Shown here: positions 1 through 12,478 of the stretch, one piece after another
Layout: the number at the start of each line of letters is the position of its first letter
How positions within the stretch are numbered: position 1 is the stretch's first letter
Assembly (NCBI RefSeq): GCF_023856365.1
Contig: NW_026042418.1
Coordinates: 1 to 64,000 of the forward strand
Reading direction: 5' to 3'
Length of the DNA: 64,000 nt
Origin: Brienomyrus brachyistius
Taxonomy: Eukaryota > Chordata > Actinopteri > Osteoglossiformes > Mormyridae
Notes under the pieces: generated by a model
Told to the model about the DNA's origin: nothing
Database searches by the model: none
Seen by the model: the letters and a program-made list of their open reading frames with translations, nothing else
Made by a program: the position numbers and the translations under genes

Positions 1-480
1 CAGAGAAGTCAGGTGAAGTGGGACGACGGTAGAGCAAGCGGGGGTTAGAGGTTAAAAGGAGCCGGCAAGGCAGGTGACGAGTGACCGGGCACGAGCAGTA
101 AGGCTTTACGATGTGCCATTTACTGCTGGCTCATGGGAAGACGATCCAAACTCCCCGCCCCCCCTTTGGCTGCCATGTCGCAATGTGTTTCCCGTCAACC
201 CCCCCAGTTTGAAGACATCAAAAGGTTGGGAAGCCCCAAATTAAAGCATCTAAGATATAATGGAGGCAGGGATTCATAATCTGCCTCTGGGGGGAAAGGG
301 GCTCTAATCACAGGGTAAACAGAGAAAAGCCCTGCAGCAACATTCATTAGAGGTGACAAGTTTATCGATCCATGGTGTCCTATGAGCAACGTCCCGATAT
401 CTCTGCATATTCATGTGCTTTTTCTCACCAGTGGGGAGTAGGCTGCTTGCCGGGAAAATGAGGGGGGGGGGTTTCCTCAC
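1..480 (-). other. rfx3: rfx3 intron 2, 5' part
   Basis: This stretch follows the GT of the rfx3 exon 2 donor on the minus strand. I looked for the next rfx3 coding exon, which encodes the Gln/Val-rich segment leading to the conserved VYPAQVQYVEG motif, and did not find it, so it must lie beyond the left edge. A C-rich run sits just inside the donor (plus-strand G run at about 462-471). Confidence 0.6.
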
Positions 481-605
481 CTGCTGCTGGACAGGCACCG
501 GTGGGGTCACCTGCTGGGCCGTCACAGAGGGCTGCGGGGGGACTGCAGTCTGGAGGGGCACCGCAGACGTGCTGTCAGAGCTCGCCTCCGGGGTCTGCAT
601 TGTGC
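481..605 (-). CDS. rfx3: rfx3 first coding exon (exon 2; partial gene)
   Basis: This exon encodes the N-terminus of RFX3, a winged-helix transcription factor that binds X-box promoters and drives ciliogenesis. The ATG is at 600-598 and 40 codons end exactly at a donor (CAG|gtgagg, intron from 480 downwards), so the exon is phase 0. The peptide begins MQTPEASSDSTSAVPLQT and ends PVPVQQQ. As recalled, human RFX3 starts MQTSETGSDTGSTVTLQT and also reaches VPVQQQ, so start, length and exon end all agree. The acceptor (ccag|gcacaATG) puts five untranslated bases before the ATG. The DNA-binding and dimerisation domains are on later exons outside the window. The gene lies on the same strand as glis3, as in human. 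RFX2, the closest paralogue, diverges more at the N-terminus. Confidence 0.85.
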
Positions 606-607
606 CT

Positions 608-642
<35 letters not shown>
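608..642. repeat. 35-nt homopolymer G (poly-C polypyrimidine tract of rfx3 exon 2)
   Basis: There are thirty-five consecutive G on the plus strand. Read on the minus strand this is a C35 run placed directly before the AG acceptor of the rfx3 coding exon, so it is the polypyrimidine tract of that splice site. The G strand could form a quadruplex. The exact length may be affected by sequencing slippage. Confidence 0.85.
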
Positions 643-643
<1 letters not shown>

Positions 644-1493
644 GGAGGTGAGGTTAACCATCAAAGCCAATGAGGCGACAGGCAAGCAAAGGGTCAAAAC
701 ACTATTGAAGGATTTACTCCTGCACACCCCCCTCTGATACTTCCCCTTTCCCTAGACGTGAGCAGAGTGGGGGCTCATCAATCACAGTCCCTTCTGGGCT
801 GTCATGGAGCCCCTCCCCCGGACAATCAACTCCGGCCGGTTCACAGACACAGCACAGTGGGCGGGGATGCCCTGGGCTGCCAGCCATTGAATGGCTCACA
901 CCGGACTTTCCCATTGGTTAAAAAGCAGACTGACAAGCAACGGTAATCCCAGTCCCGCCCACTGCAGGCTTCAGAACTTCAAAACCTCATTTGTCCTGTC
1001 AACATGGACTGGGAGGAGGGGTCAAGTACATACGGTAAGCCTTTTAATAACAGGTCCTATATCTTGATCCCATCGCAATTTCCAACTTGACAAACTTGCT
1101 TGGAAATCTCTAAAAATTACAACTGAATAAATTATGCAAACACAATAAAGCTGTAAAGCTGTCAGGTTTGCCGTGCGGGTTACTGCAGCAGGAAAACCGG
1201 CTTTTTCTCACGTTAAATCATCCCAAAAGGAAGGAAGAGAAAGCATATCAGTGTATATCAGTGAAGGACGTGTGATGCCAGGCTCTCCGGAAGAGCGGGG
1301 ACCCAACCCACAGGTTTTTGAAGAAGCCAATTTGGTTAGGGGGTGCCGGCTCGGGGGGACACCAGGAGAGGACACTTACTGTCACAATAATTTTTTCAAA
1401 GCCAAAACAGACACGGAGTGAGAAGCAGGCCCCTCCCACAAGCCCTGGGTCGTCCCCCCTCGGTAAAGTACTTTAAAACAATGTAGGAGTCCA

Positions 1494-2355
1494 CTGCGTA
1501 CATGACCAGGACACAGGCACAAGCAAACATGCTAAGCACAGACTGAGAACATGCCGTACACATGCTGCACATGCACTGAACACACACCGAGCACACATCG
1601 AGCAGACTATATGCACACTGTACATGTTGAACGCGCACTGTATAACACGTTGAGAACACACACTAAGCACACACTGTACACATGCTGTAAACACACTGAT
1701 GGCATGTTGAAGACAAGCTGTATGCACACTGAGGATATGTTGTACACACGCTGTACACAAGCTGAGAACATGCTATACACAAACTGTACAAAAGCTGTGG
1801 ACATGCTGCACACGCTGAACAAATGCTATACACATGCTGCACACGCTGAACAAATGCTATACACATGCTATCCACAAGCTAAGGACACGGTATACACATG
1901 CTATATACATGCTGAGGACATGCTATACACATGCTAAGGGCATGCTATACACATACTATACACATGCTAAGGGCATGCTATACACATACTATACACATGC
2001 TAAGGACATGCTATACGCACACTATACACAAGCTGAGGACATGTTATACAAATGCTATACACATGCTGAGGACACAGAGGATATGCAGTGCATACGCTAT
2101 ACACACACTGTACATGAGCTGAAACCACGCTACACAAATGCTGTAATCAAGCTGACGACACGCTATATACATGTTGAGGACATGCTGTACATATGCTGTA
2201 TACACACTGCACACATCCCGAGAAAACACTATACATACTGTGTACACACACCGAGGACACGCAGTACGCACCCTGTACACAAGCTGCACATGGGCTGCAC
2301 ATACACTGAGCACACACTGAGCACACACTGAGCACACAGTGAGCATACATTAAGC
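1494..2355. repeat. Degenerate 11-bp minisatellite with 33-bp higher-order period
   Basis: The region is built from about 78 variants of an 11-mer such as gctatacacat, gctgaggacat and gctaagggcat. In the best-preserved part (about 1930-2030) three variants alternate as a 33-bp unit (gctatacacat, actatacacat, gctaagggcat). Because 33 is a multiple of 3, both strands show long open frames with an 11-residue repeat (THAxxMLYTYY-like on plus, Cys/Val/Tyr-rich on minus). These frames are a by-product of the array and are not called genes. Confidence 0.85.
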
Positions 2356-3048
2356 ATGCCCCTGCCCAATTCTTTTCTCGGGAAAAAAGGAAAGGGAAAT
2401 GCACTGGATAGTTTAAAAATAAAACATCATGTCACTTTATTAAATCCCAGGAGTCCTAGTAGAAATATTTATTGCCATCATGAAATAGGAGACATGTAAA
2501 AGTGCAGAGATGAGTCTCGCAGAGGCATTCAGTTCCAGGCCACCGGTTTGCCGTGCTGCGTGCGCCTCTCATCATCAGCACACGCACTGGTGCAGACGAG
2601 GCCCTGGGCGGCCACCTCTGGCTCTACCTCCATCTCATTTACATTTGAAAAGCCGCCATCAGGAAAAGCGCATGAAGGGCATTAAACGCTGTTATTTGAG
2701 AAACTGACAGTAAAATATCCTGCTTGCCTACAGACCCGTCTAGGGGCTCAACTCTGCAAGCGACCCCCACCCCCGACCACAGGTGTGTCACGTTAGGCAG
2801 GTGATTTAATCCCTGTAACCCTGTAGATGCCCCCCCCCGTAAACGGCACCAAAGCGGGAAGTGAGCGGCTCTCAGCAGGATTCCTTCCTTGGCGTGGTTT
2901 CCATGGCAGGAGGTCTCAGATGGGTAATTACCAGTCCAGCGCGTCCCAGGGGCCTTATTGCAACGATCTGCATGCCTCTTACTCACGTTGGGGGGGACAG
3001 GTGTTGTCATGTTCAGGTGAGACCCCCCCCATGTATAATTACACCAGG

Positions 3049-3762
3049 CTCGGTAAACAGGAAGCCCACTAAGCAGTGCGGCAAACAGGAAGCCGGCCGA
3101 GGAGTCTGGTAAACAGGAAGCCGGCCGAGGAGTTTGGTAAACAGGAAGCCGGCCGAGGAGTGTGGTAAACAGGAAGCCGGCCGAGGAGTGTGGTAAACAG
3201 GAAGCCGGCCGAGGAGTCTGGTAAACAGGAAGCCGGCCGAGGAGTGTGGTAAACAGGAAGCCGGCCGAGGAGTCTGGTAAACAGGAAGCCGGCCGAGGAG
3301 TGTGGTAAACAGGAAGCCGGCCGAGGAGTCTGGTAAACAGGAAGCCGGCTGAGGAGTCTGGTAAACAGGAAGCCGGCCGAGGAGTCTGGTAAACAGGAAG
3401 CCGGCCGAGGAGTGTGGTAAACAGGAAGCGTGCCAAGCAGTGTGGTAAACAGGAAGCCCACTAAGCAGTGTGGCAAAGAAGAAGCATGCTGAGCAGTTTA
3501 GTAAACAGGGAGCCCGCTGAGCAGTGTGGTAACAGGAAGCCGGCAGAGGAGTCTGGTAAACAGGAAGACCGCCGAGCAGTGTGGTAAACAGGAAGACCGC
3601 CGAGCAGTGTGGTAAACAGGAAGCCCACTGAACACTGTGGTAAACAGGAAGCCCACTGAACACTGTGGTAAACAGGAAGCCCACTGAACACTGTGGTAAA
3701 CAGGAAGTCCACTGAACAGTGTGGTAAACAGGAAGTGCAGCAAGCATGGGGATAAACAGGCA
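3049..3762. repeat. 28-bp GC-rich minisatellite, about 25 copies
   Basis: The consensus unit is ggtaaacaggaagccggccg followed by aggagtct or aggagtgt. The centre (3095-3430) is nearly uniform, differing mainly by c/g/t in the last positions. The right part (3430-3760) is more diverged, with cactgaacac and accgccgagc variants. The unit is not a multiple of 3 and lacks stop codons on the minus strand, so all three minus frames stay open across the array with a 28-residue periodicity. No gene is implied. Confidence 0.9.
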
Positions 3763-4144
3763 CGTCTCACTCGGCACGTGCTAAGCGACTGCGTAAGGGT
3801 CCCTGGGCCAGCAGGAGGTGATGAACTTGTGAGTCACGAGGCTTCACCCCAACATGGACGTGCATGTAGCTACACTGCTGAACTACTGCCTGATCCATTT
3901 AGGGTGGGGAGGGAAGTAAATAAAATAAATAAACAGAAACAACCTCAAGCGGTAAGAATCTCACAAATGAAAGACGTGCATCAAGAGCAACAGGGCTGAC
4001 GACGGCGATGTCATTAAAGACCACAAATAACATCCCACCTCCCAACTCAACGCACAAGCTGAGGTGGCTCACTGCCCAGGTAATTACTCCAATAGAGCAA
4101 TTACCTATGGGGGGGGGGGGGGACATCAGCACAGCCTATGGACC

Positions 4145-4246
4145 CCGCCACTGCCACACAGCACTCCACTGCCTCACAGCACTCCACTGCCACACAGCAC
4201 TCCACTGCAACACAGCACTCCACTGCCACACATCACTCCACTGCCA
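4145..4246. repeat. 18-bp tandem repeat, about 5.5 copies
   Basis: The unit is cactgccacacagcactc with single-base variants (cctcac, caacac, cacatc). It lies about 30 bp after a G12 run at 4108-4121. No coding signal is seen. Confidence 0.85.
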
Positions 4247-4573
4247 GAGAATCTCCTCTCTCTCCGTGAGGGTCTCCTGCCCGCCACCCAAGCACCTGGG
4301 TGCTTTTGGGCTCACTGGGTGACACTGAGCTGCAGGGGGGGGGGGCACGAGCACATTAGGCCTCGGGTTTGAGACAAAGGCCAGCTTCCACCCCCCAGGG
4401 CCACTGCAGCGGAGCTGAGTTTTAATTAGGAGAGGAGAGACCTGCTGTAAACAGCCACCTGCCTTGTGCCCCGGCCCACCCCCTCATCACGCTCCCCCGT
4501 GGTCCACTTAAACCTACTGCTCCAGGCCCAGGCTGCAACAAAGGCCCCGGATGGGACAGGGAAACAAGGAGCC

Positions 4574-4610
4574 TGTGTGTGTGTGTGTATGTGTGTGTGT
4601 GTGTGTGTGT
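4574..4610. repeat. (TG)n microsatellite
   Basis: An alternating TG tract with one TA interruption lies in rfx3 intron 1. Confidence 0.95.
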
Positions 4611-7600
4611 ACGCACATACCGGCGTGGCAGTGACAGGCTCGGGAATAACACAATGTAATAAACACACGGCCAGAGATGGAGGCATGGGGGGGAATTAGC
4701 CACCTAGCTTTACATACCAGACCCTGAAATTATTTGCCTTAGTAATTTTATTAACAGACAATAAATTTACCAGCAGGCACCTTCACCTGCCACGACGCTT
4801 CTGAGGATTTTTTTAGGTACAGCAGGTCAGTCAAAGTTCAGCGAGCGACACGCAAAGAAACTCGCCGCTTTCCCTGCCGCTCCCTCTAAGGGACAGTCCT
4901 CCCCGCTGCGAGCCCCAGCAGGATCATGGGCCTGTCCTGCCTTCAGAACCTTCTAGATGCCGGAAGCACGACTGCCACGCAAACGAGGACCTCCTTCACG
5001 CTCCTTGTTTCAAGCTGGGGGTGACGGCTGCTTAGAAGCCCGCAGCTAGAACAGATACTGGGAGGAAAACTTCACATCATAAAAAAAGAAAGAAATGCAC
5101 TCGAAGGTCTTATGAAGGAGAGCAGGTCTTGGTTTTCAGCCTCACACCATGACATGGGTTGTTCTGTACAATCCTGCCACACCTGCTAATCTTACACTTA
5201 GGAACTTTAAGCACAAGGAAGAATGCTGTTAATTCCATCCAGTCAGGGAAGCAGGGGAGTCTGGAGCTGATCCATCTGTTTGTATGTGTATGGGGGGGTC
5301 CATCCTGGGTGGGGTCCACTGGGGGGGGGGCATCTCCTGGTAATCCCCTCCTTGTAAGATGTAAAATCCAGAATATGTTCTTCAGGTGAATGGAGGGAGG
5401 ACAGGTGGGGGGTGTTATTAATATAAATTTATAATTAATTACCTAACTATTAAAGACAGGACCCTCCTTCACTTTTTCAAGGCAAACGACCAAACGACCA
5501 TGTCAACGACAGCAAGGATGTTTGTAGCCCTGGAAGCTAACCCCCCCACCCCCCCACCCCCCCGCTATCCGTGCCGGGGGAAGCACAGCCCCCCCTCCAA
5601 TTAACAAGCAGCAGCAGCAGCGTCACGCGATGGATCCAGTGAGCAGGGTGGTGGGGGGATCCTGTGAGCAGCACCGGCCTCCTGCTGAAGGAGGCCAAGG
5701 AAGCAGGAGTCAAGGGTATTCAGGGCGCCACGTTACCCAGGGAGCGAGCGAGCGAGCGCCCACCCGCCACCAAGACACGGCCCGGCGGGTCAGGGCCCCA
5801 GGCAGACGGGACAAATTTAGCCCGCAGAGCCGCAAAAAATGGATGAATTAATAATTTAATCAGGCACTTGTTAATCATTTGGAGACGGGAACTGGATACA
5901 AGGAGCAGGTGGTGAGGCCAATTTTAGCGACACAGGCGATTCCAGGTAGGTGGTAATAGGATCTGATCACTGCACAGCTTCTGTGTGGGGGGGGGGAGGG
6001 GGGGGCAGAACAGACGCGCTTTGACGAGGTTCTCACTGGCGTCTGCTCTGGCCGGGACAGACATGTCACACCAGACGGGATGCAGTCGCGTTAATTCTGC
6101 AGGTGCTTCAAAGACAGAATCAGGAATTCCTGCGGCTTAAAGGCACGGGTGCGAGCAAGAGGATCCTGACGAGGTTCGGGAACTGGGAATACTGGGAATA
6201 CTGGTAAAAACATTGATGGAGGGGGACCCAGGTGGGAAGACAGTCCAGAAGCAAGCAGCATGGTGCGGGACAGTATCTCAAAGCGGCTCAAAGCATGGGG
6301 GGGGGGGGTACACCCCACCAACGCCCCCTTCAGGCAGGATTTTTAAAGGAAAACTTCTAAGGGGCAGTACAGCATGTGAGAAGTGAGCAGGGAGAATGAA
6401 GGGCAGCATGCACACTTGCTGACATCACCATCAAGCACCCAATAAGATGATAGCGCAATAAGAGTGTAGAGCCCAACAGGGAGAGAGCAACCATCTGCAC
6501 TGTGGTCGCTCCTACAGCCACGTCAGAGCGGACCTCCAGAACGTGGTCCGAGAATAAACCTGACATCCCACAACAAAACACACACTGGCCATTTCCTTCA
6601 AAGTAAATCCAACCAGTCTTGTATTTCATTCTCCACGCTTGGGCATCGAGTCGTTACTACAGCAGCGAATGGCGAAACCTGTCTGCAAATTAGGCTGATT
6701 GAACGGTGTTTAAAAGACTTACTTGTGCCGAGAGGAAATGATCTTAAATCCCATCAAGCTAATGGCACCGCTCGCTGTAACTGGGCCACAACTAAACGAC
6801 AGTGATCCTAACCCAAACCAAAAATGCATATTTACTCATCCTGGGAAGCCAGCAAGTCAGAAGCCTGACTGATAAATGAATAAAATCAATCCTGTAAATG
6901 CAGCCAGTCTATCACACTAATTACACTCCTCAGTCAGGCCATCATGTCCCCAACAAAGTCATCATGCGGTTAAGTTGCATGAAGCGGCTTGCGTTAAATA
7001 AAAAACACACCCCGCAGGCAAATAAATGCCAGACTCCCTCCTGTAAAACTGTTTGTGGATGGAGCACTTTCCGATGCTGGACCTCCACCTCAGCGTTGCG
7101 ACATTTGCTCTCATAATGACGCCATTTGCTTTGGAAAAACTCCATGTCACTTCTCTGAATCCTTATTGCTGTACGACACGCCAGTGTAGATACGGCAGCC
7201 CTAATAGGACCTTTTAATTACCTTCTAGAAGACTCCGTAAGCAGCTGAAGGCCACAGCTCAGTGCTCCATCTCATCTCGAGCTAAACGCGGATGCATTAT
7301 CTCGGCAACCGGCCCCAACAATGGGGCAGGCGGCGGATGAATACCGTCTCCCCGCAAGACGAACTGGGAGCCACGTTTTAATTAAACAGTTATGCGGCTA
7401 AACAGTTGAGTACTGAGTGTTGTCGGACATGTATTCAAAGCTCTGAATTCCCAGCTAATTCATGAAATGCATATTTCACAGTTATGCTGCGCAAAGTAAT
7501 GTTGCACATTTACAATCGTGCGGATTCAGCAAGCAGAAGGAGCCTCTTCCGCTGTCGATGTTATTCTCGGGAAACAGTGGGTTAATTTAAGCATCTCCAT

Positions 7601-8329
7601 TCATCCATCCCTGGCTGTTTATCCAGGGCAGGGTCACTGTGTGCCTGCACTGCACCCCGGGCAGCACATGGCGCAAGGCAAGCGATGGGGCCATGTACCC
7701 AGTGGCCCCAATTCACCTGTTTCCGGAGGACAGGAGGAAAGTGGAATTCCGGGATAAAACCCCAAGGAGCAGAGGGAGAACGTGGAAAAGCAGCAGGAGA
7801 GATCGAACCCCCCAGCCACAAAGGGGTGAGGTTACCCGGGTACCGCACCTAATCAGGAAACCTAACACTGTGTAACAAGCAGCCGCAAGAGGCTGGGAAT
7901 CCCCACCATCAACCAAAAACGACCCAGCGATTTGTGGCCCAAAGTCGTTTAGCGGGAGCAACCTCCCCCTAACAATCTGTCAATCCCGCCACCGCAAGTA
8001 TGAACATAAATGAAAATCGACGAGAGAAACCATTTACTGGGGCGGAAATTACACCAGCCAATGAAACGTCAGGCTGCCGTGCCGTGGCGTGACATCTTAA
8101 CGAAGCAGAAATTAAGTCGTGGCTGTAAGGAATGTCACCTAGGTAACAGGTTGGGGGAGGAGGCGACTGCAAAACATCGTGAAGAAAGAACTGTATCCTT
8201 GAACTGCGCCCGCTTGTGGCGTGGCACTGTGGCACTGTGGCACTGCAGCAGCAGCAGTACTGGCCCGGCAATCAGCCCGTGGCAGCTGGCTGGATGCTCC
8301 GCACGCTGTTTACTCGATCTCTGACTCGC

Positions 8330-8500
8330 TGCGGCGTGTTTGCGGTATAAATCGCCGGCGAGGAGTGGGAGGAGGCGCACTGGCGCGCAGTGCGACGGCG
8401 GCAGCGGCGACGCTGCATCCTGCTGGCTGCGAAGTCGGCCCACTGCACCACTGCCTGCGACTCCCAGCCCGGGAGAGAGCCGCGTCCGCAACATATTGCA
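8330..8500. promoter_or_regulatory. CpG-rich island inside rfx3 intron 1
   Basis: A short block is dense in CpG (ggcgcgcagtgcgacggcgg and neighbours), in contrast to its AT-richer surroundings. A TATA-like cggtataaat occurs at 8343 on the plus strand. Open frames on both strands here reflect GC content. It could be an alternative promoter or enhancer, but I see no paired splice sites that make an exon convincing. Confidence 0.3.
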
Positions 8501-9610
8501 GGTACTCTGACAGATTGTCCGGGGAAACGCAAGCTGAGCCGTGCAGATGCTCGGCAAGCGGCCTTCTGGAATGCCTCCACGCTGGCCCCAGACGGGTAAA
8601 TGTCCACCAAATACATGAATGCACACCGTCGCGCTGGTACATTCTCCATCTATTTACACGGACGAAACAGTCACGGTCTGCGCACTGGTGCGGCCATGTG
8701 GCTTTTGCAAAGGATTCTGGGTATTTCCTGATGGTTGATGTCACCCCTTGCTGATTTGGGTTACCTCTGTCTCAAAAACATACTTTAATACCCAACCGAG
8801 GGGTACGATTCAGATTCAGGAAATAATGCAGAAGTTAAAGGGATGGGCGTCGAACCTGAAGGCTACCTGAACGCTGCCGTCCCTTTAAGATCCTAAAGTC
8901 GCTTTCTGGAGCCAAATATCTGTCAATTATAATAAGGCTGCATCTTGATGATCCCATTTTAATGGTAAGATGGGACGGGCTCCAAACAGACCATTTTAAA
9001 GCAGCAATTACTCTCACTTCTAATGTAACTTTATTTAACAGAATAATATATTCATTCAAATAAACTCAAGCACTTTAAGCTGAAAGCTACTGTATTAGGA
9101 TATTTTTCGATAATCCTGAAATCTAACATTAATTCTATAAATGCAGGGGCATGACATAAAAGCACGACAGGAAGAATGCGACACACATCATGAACGTGAT
9201 GCACAGCAGCGAGGGTCATTAGCTTGCAGCCAGAGGGACTGAAGATAGGGATGATGACACTGTCAGGGGCCTGGCGAAAGACACTCAATAGTGATGTTGA
9301 TCTGTGGGTTGGGTGAGGGTCTGACCGGAGAGCTCCCCTGCGGCCAGGGTCCGGCTCAAACCGCATTTAGTTGCGGTTCGTCCACTTAGATAAATCAGGC
9401 AAATACGGCCTTCAGCTACACAGCACATGAGCTGAGTATTGAGTCGCAGATGCTTATCAGAATCCCAGCTGTTCGAGAAGCAAATCTCAGGGACTAGGAG
9501 GAGTCCCAGAGGTGAAGCCTCGGCCAGCCAGGGAACAGCCACCGGCACCTGCCACGTCACACGGCACCACCACAGCCGCACGAATCCCAAACGGCCGCCG
9601 GCCGCCTTAC

Positions 9611-9800
9611 CTGCAGCGGGGCAGGACGGCGAGAACCGGCAGAGCGTCTGCCCGGAGGGGCGCGTCTCTAAAAGTCGTGGCAAGCCGCGTCCACCACTAC
9701 ACGGCGCCTGACGTGTACGGAGACGTAAACGGGTTTGGTGGGGAGGAGGGGCAGGGGGAGAGCCCCGCCACCGAGGGCTGGGGGGTCACGACTGGGGAGC
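9611..9800 (-). other. Candidate rfx3 5' non-coding exon
   Basis: On the minus strand a GC-rich segment ends at a near-consensus donor, CTGCAG|gtaagg (intron begins at 9610). The segment is CpG-rich upstream, as expected for a first exon, and the next downstream acceptor on this strand with known use is that of rfx3 exon 2 at 605. The upstream limit is a guess because no acceptor or TATA box fixes it. It could instead be an unrelated non-coding transcript. Confidence 0.4.
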
Positions 9801-10105
9801 TCCAGGAAGTAACAGCCTTAAGGGTGTATCACGGCAGCCGCTAACGTTAGCAAGCCGCTAGCAAATTGCCACTCCGTGCCGCAACTTTATCTGCGTTTTC
9901 TACTAGAGTTGATGTGGATGTGTTGTCATAGAAACAGATGTGATATCGAGAACATTTTTAACGTTCCTACTGCCATATTTGCGGTAAATCTGGATCAGCA
10001 ATATGTTCAGAGACATTCTTCGAAGCCATATTAAAAGATTCCCATACACACACACACACAGACAGACACACACAAGTGCATAAAATCCAATTACATGTTT
10101 AATAA

Positions 10106-10410
10106 CACTGGGTAGCTCTGCCGCCACGCAGCTTCAGACTTGGGGGTTCGAATCCCACCCCCGCTGTATGGTTTGCACGTTCCCCCCGTGTCACGCAGAT
10201 TTCTTCCGCGATTCAAAGACACGTATGTGGCGAAGTGGCGATTCTAAAGTTCCCAAAGGGGGTCCATGTACCCTGGTGCGATGGACTGGCAGCCTGGGCA
10301 GGAAGGTGCTCACACCCGTCTGGGAGAGGCTGCAGGGTATCTGAGATCCCATACTGCACAAGGGATTCAAAGATAGATAGACAGATAAATAGGTAGATAG
10401 ATAGATGATT
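10106..10410 (+). mobile_element. SINE-like dispersed repeat with (GATA)n tail
   Basis: It contains a tRNA-type B-box (ggttcgaatcc at 10145). This is followed by the widespread fish repeat body (cacgttccccccgtgtcacg, gcgatggactggcagcctgg) and ends in a GATA/GACA tetranucleotide tail at about 10371-10407. The A-box half is decayed. The family resemblance is from memory of fish repeats. Tail fragments of the same family recur at about 23.2, 29.5, 34.9, 55.6 and 56.2 kb. Confidence 0.65.
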
Positions 10411-11031
10411 GGGATGAGGGTAACGAAAAGCTTAGTGGTCGGAACCTGCAGGCCGGGCCTGTCCCAGCACCCTACAGTTCTCCTATTGTCCACCCCTTGC
10501 CTACAGCTGGTACCACTGCACCTACGCTGACCCACCACCCGACCCTCCGGACCACAGAAGCAGGCAGGTGTGAGAAATAAAGGTCATTTAAATGAAGAGT
10601 CGCAGTCGGCTGAAATCAGGAGTCAGGACAGGCGAGGGGCTGGTGGTGAGTGGGTTGTGAGCTGCAGGTCATACTGCTGCTCTACTCTGAGCTTCACTCA
10701 GCTCCGACGCACCCCTGCGTCATGTGGATGGACCACCAGCGGGAACTTCCGAAGAAGGGAGCGTGAGGAAGTGACGAGACTGATCACGGGAGTGTTTTCA
10801 TTACAGTCCCACGAAAGGCCTGGCATGGGAAGGCAGGACGGCCGACTAGGAAATAAGGCGGAAGAGAAAGCAAGACGGAATTCCACATTTTGATCCTCGT
10901 CTGGAACAATCGTGTCACCCAGGAACAGACCGACTGCAAACCTCACCCGCTTCACAGCTTGGCTCCACATTAAAAATATGTGGCACAGAGTGCAATAGAA
11001 ATCTTCAGACAAGAACCCACTGTACAAACCC

Positions 11032-11066
11032 CCCCCCCCCCCCCCCCACAAACACACACACACACT
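11032..11066. repeat. poly-C run followed by (CA)n
   Basis: About sixteen C are followed by acaaacacacacacacac. Simple-sequence DNA in the rfx3 upstream region. Confidence 0.9.
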
Positions 11067-12428
11067 ACGGCAAGAAACTGCGTTCCTCACCGCACAGAAG
11101 TCCGTTTGGGACATAATGAGCTTAGCTTTAGGCCGCTGTTATACCTTCCTCTTTTAACGAGATTACCGGAAGAACAGTTGACACCCCCAGACCAAGCATC
11201 CCCCCCCGACACATGGCGTGGGTCGATCCGGCCACAGCAGACCACACACCCCACGCTGGCTTACGCTCCCACTGGGCCAAACCCCCTAACCCTCCCAGCT
11301 GTCTCGAAAACGACCAGATGAAGATTCCTTAACAGAAAAGCACAGATACACGTTAGATAAGTGCTGTTTTGATGTCTTACGGAAGGCTTTCTCCTGTTAA
11401 GCTAACGAGGTCTTCCCCACGCCGTCCCAACCCTGATCACGCCACCAGCTAAGGCTGACATGCCGCACCGATATTGAGACCGTCAGAAATCTATTTGAGG
11501 CATTACGTCCAGGTCCAAAATAGTTTCTGGACGTAAATACAGCACAGGGCTCAGCAAATCATCTGCCATTGTTCACATACATTAAACCCCCCACCAGCGA
11601 TGACACTGAAGGAACTGTCACCAAGAGGAGTGAGGATGAGAATAAATGGCATCTTTACTACATCCCCTCACCCCGTGGACAGCCCCGCTCATATCCCAGC
11701 GACTGAGATGGCGTACCAGCAGTGCCCCCCCCGTACCGCATGTTAGGGCGTGTGTGTCTGATCCCCCCCCCCCCGGGGCTCGAGGGACAGCCGTTGCCAT
11801 GCCGACTGGAATGCTTCATTCTCACGGTGAGTTTGCGCTGCTGTTCAGACAGGAGTGCCGGTGAGCACGCGTGGTGAGAGAAGGGCAGGAAGTGATGCGT
11901 GTTGCAGTGCCTGCCTGGGGTGTGGGGTTACCACGACGACACACGGAGCCATCCATACGTTTAATCAGAGAGGATGATTCTTGCGAAAATAAATGAATAG
12001 TAATGACATCATCATCCTCTCCCCACCATTTTTCCTGGGGAGGGTCATATGACAGGAAAAGTTAGATATCACAATGATAGCAACATAAGAGCAACAGCAA
12101 AAAGTGTAATTACTTTGTTCTGTTGATGTACTTAATTCTCAAAGACTTAATTTATCTTTATTTACTATTATTTAAATGACTCATTGCACATTTATGAATC
12201 GTCCGTAAACACTTGTCTGTCTCACTACTCGCACACGATGGAGAACTGGGTGACTTTTACACTGATCCACAAACACGATGGACCTCGGACATCATCTATT
12301 GTGCCGAGTTTGCCAGAGTAAAAATGAGACCAGAAGCAGCCCAGCGCTGGGAAGGAGGGTGGGCTGTCCCACGGGGACAGGAACGAGACCCGCCAGGATT
12401 ATGGAAGAGGCCTTAGCTCACACAACAG

Positions 12429-12478
12429 GCGTGTGTGTGTGTGTGTGTGTGTGTGTGAGTGTGTGTGTGTGTGTGAGT
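12429..12478. repeat. (GT)n microsatellite
   Basis: A GT tract interrupted by two GAGT units. Confidence 0.95.

Noticed and set aside
1396..2404. Cys/Val-rich and His/Tyr-rich repetitive frames
   Set aside because: They are products of the 11-bp array; the periodicity of the peptide equals that of the DNA repeat.
8135..8754. Long overlapping open frames on both strands around 8.1-8.7 kb
   Set aside because: They coincide with a CpG-rich block and have no recognisable protein similarity. GC content explains the lack of stops.
10140..10160. tRNA gene suggested by ggttcgaatcc
   Set aside because: The B-box is present, but no cloverleaf can be built around it. It belongs to a SINE-like repeat.
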